From Amorphochlora amoebiformis (Eukaryota; Cercozoa; Chlorarachniophyceae), in NCBI GenBank assembly GCA_054601695.1, contig BAAHQB010000015.1:124001-188000 (forward strand): 64,000 nucleotides of DNA, written 5' to 3'. The position numbers were made by a program, and so were the translations under genes. Below, piece after piece: positions 63,965-64,000 of this stretch (position 1 is its first letter; each line of letters starts with the position of its first letter). The notes beneath the pieces are model-generated. The model was not told the DNA's origin. It saw only the letters and a program-made list of their open reading frames with translations, and made no database searches.

Positions 63965-64000
63965 ACATATATATATATATATCTATATATATATATTTTA

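Overview
This window is nuclear DNA from an intron-rich eukaryote, most likely a unicellular alga or other protist. I cannot name the taxon. Coding exons are short (17 to about 535 nt, often 20-110) and GC-balanced. Almost everything between them is (TA)n microsatellite, with interstitial TTAGGG/CCCTAA arrays, GAGA polypurine tracts, poly-G runs and small tandem repeats. Nearly all long open frames in the TA tracts are Tyr/Ile artefacts. I built gene models by joining exons whose GT-AG (once GC-AG) boundaries keep phase and whose translation follows a known family.

Eight genes alternate strictly in strand. (1) 1827-2261 (-): 5' part of an unrecognised gene. (2) 2451-3341 (+): RING-finger protein with a C-terminal CaaX box. 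(3) 5102 to about 22.3 kb (-): Ser/Thr protein kinase of the CAMK/AMPK-related type in about 30 small exons. (4) 24572-29300 (+): ascorbate peroxidase-like class I haem peroxidase with a signal peptide. (5) 30417-40559 (-): secretory-pathway JmjC/cupin-type protein. (6) 40820-50857 (+): citrate synthase family enzyme of bacterial or methylcitrate-synthase style. (7) 51352-55662 (-): splicing factor 1 (branchpoint-binding protein). (8) 55862-63921 (+, cut by the window end): P4-type phospholipid-transporting ATPase. Three head-to-head pairs share compact 5' gaps of 189, 260 and 199 bp. The three tail-to-tail gaps are rich in CTAG-centred short palindromes.

The most unusual signal is that introns carry degenerate, truncated copies ('echoes') of the adjacent exon. 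Copies of an exon's 5' part, with its acceptor, lie upstream of the intact exon. Copies of its 3' part, with its donor, lie downstream. Each copy is bordered by (TA)n. I see this in the kinase, JmjC, citrate synthase, peroxidase and ATPase genes, in up to five copies per exon. It looks like recurrent tandem duplication with one breakpoint in the exon and one in the TA tract. A second signal is a dispersed element, of which at least one of two short unique modules is present at four loci, associated with TTAGGG arrays. The genes do not form one pathway; they are ordinary housekeeping, signalling and metabolic genes set in very repetitive introns.
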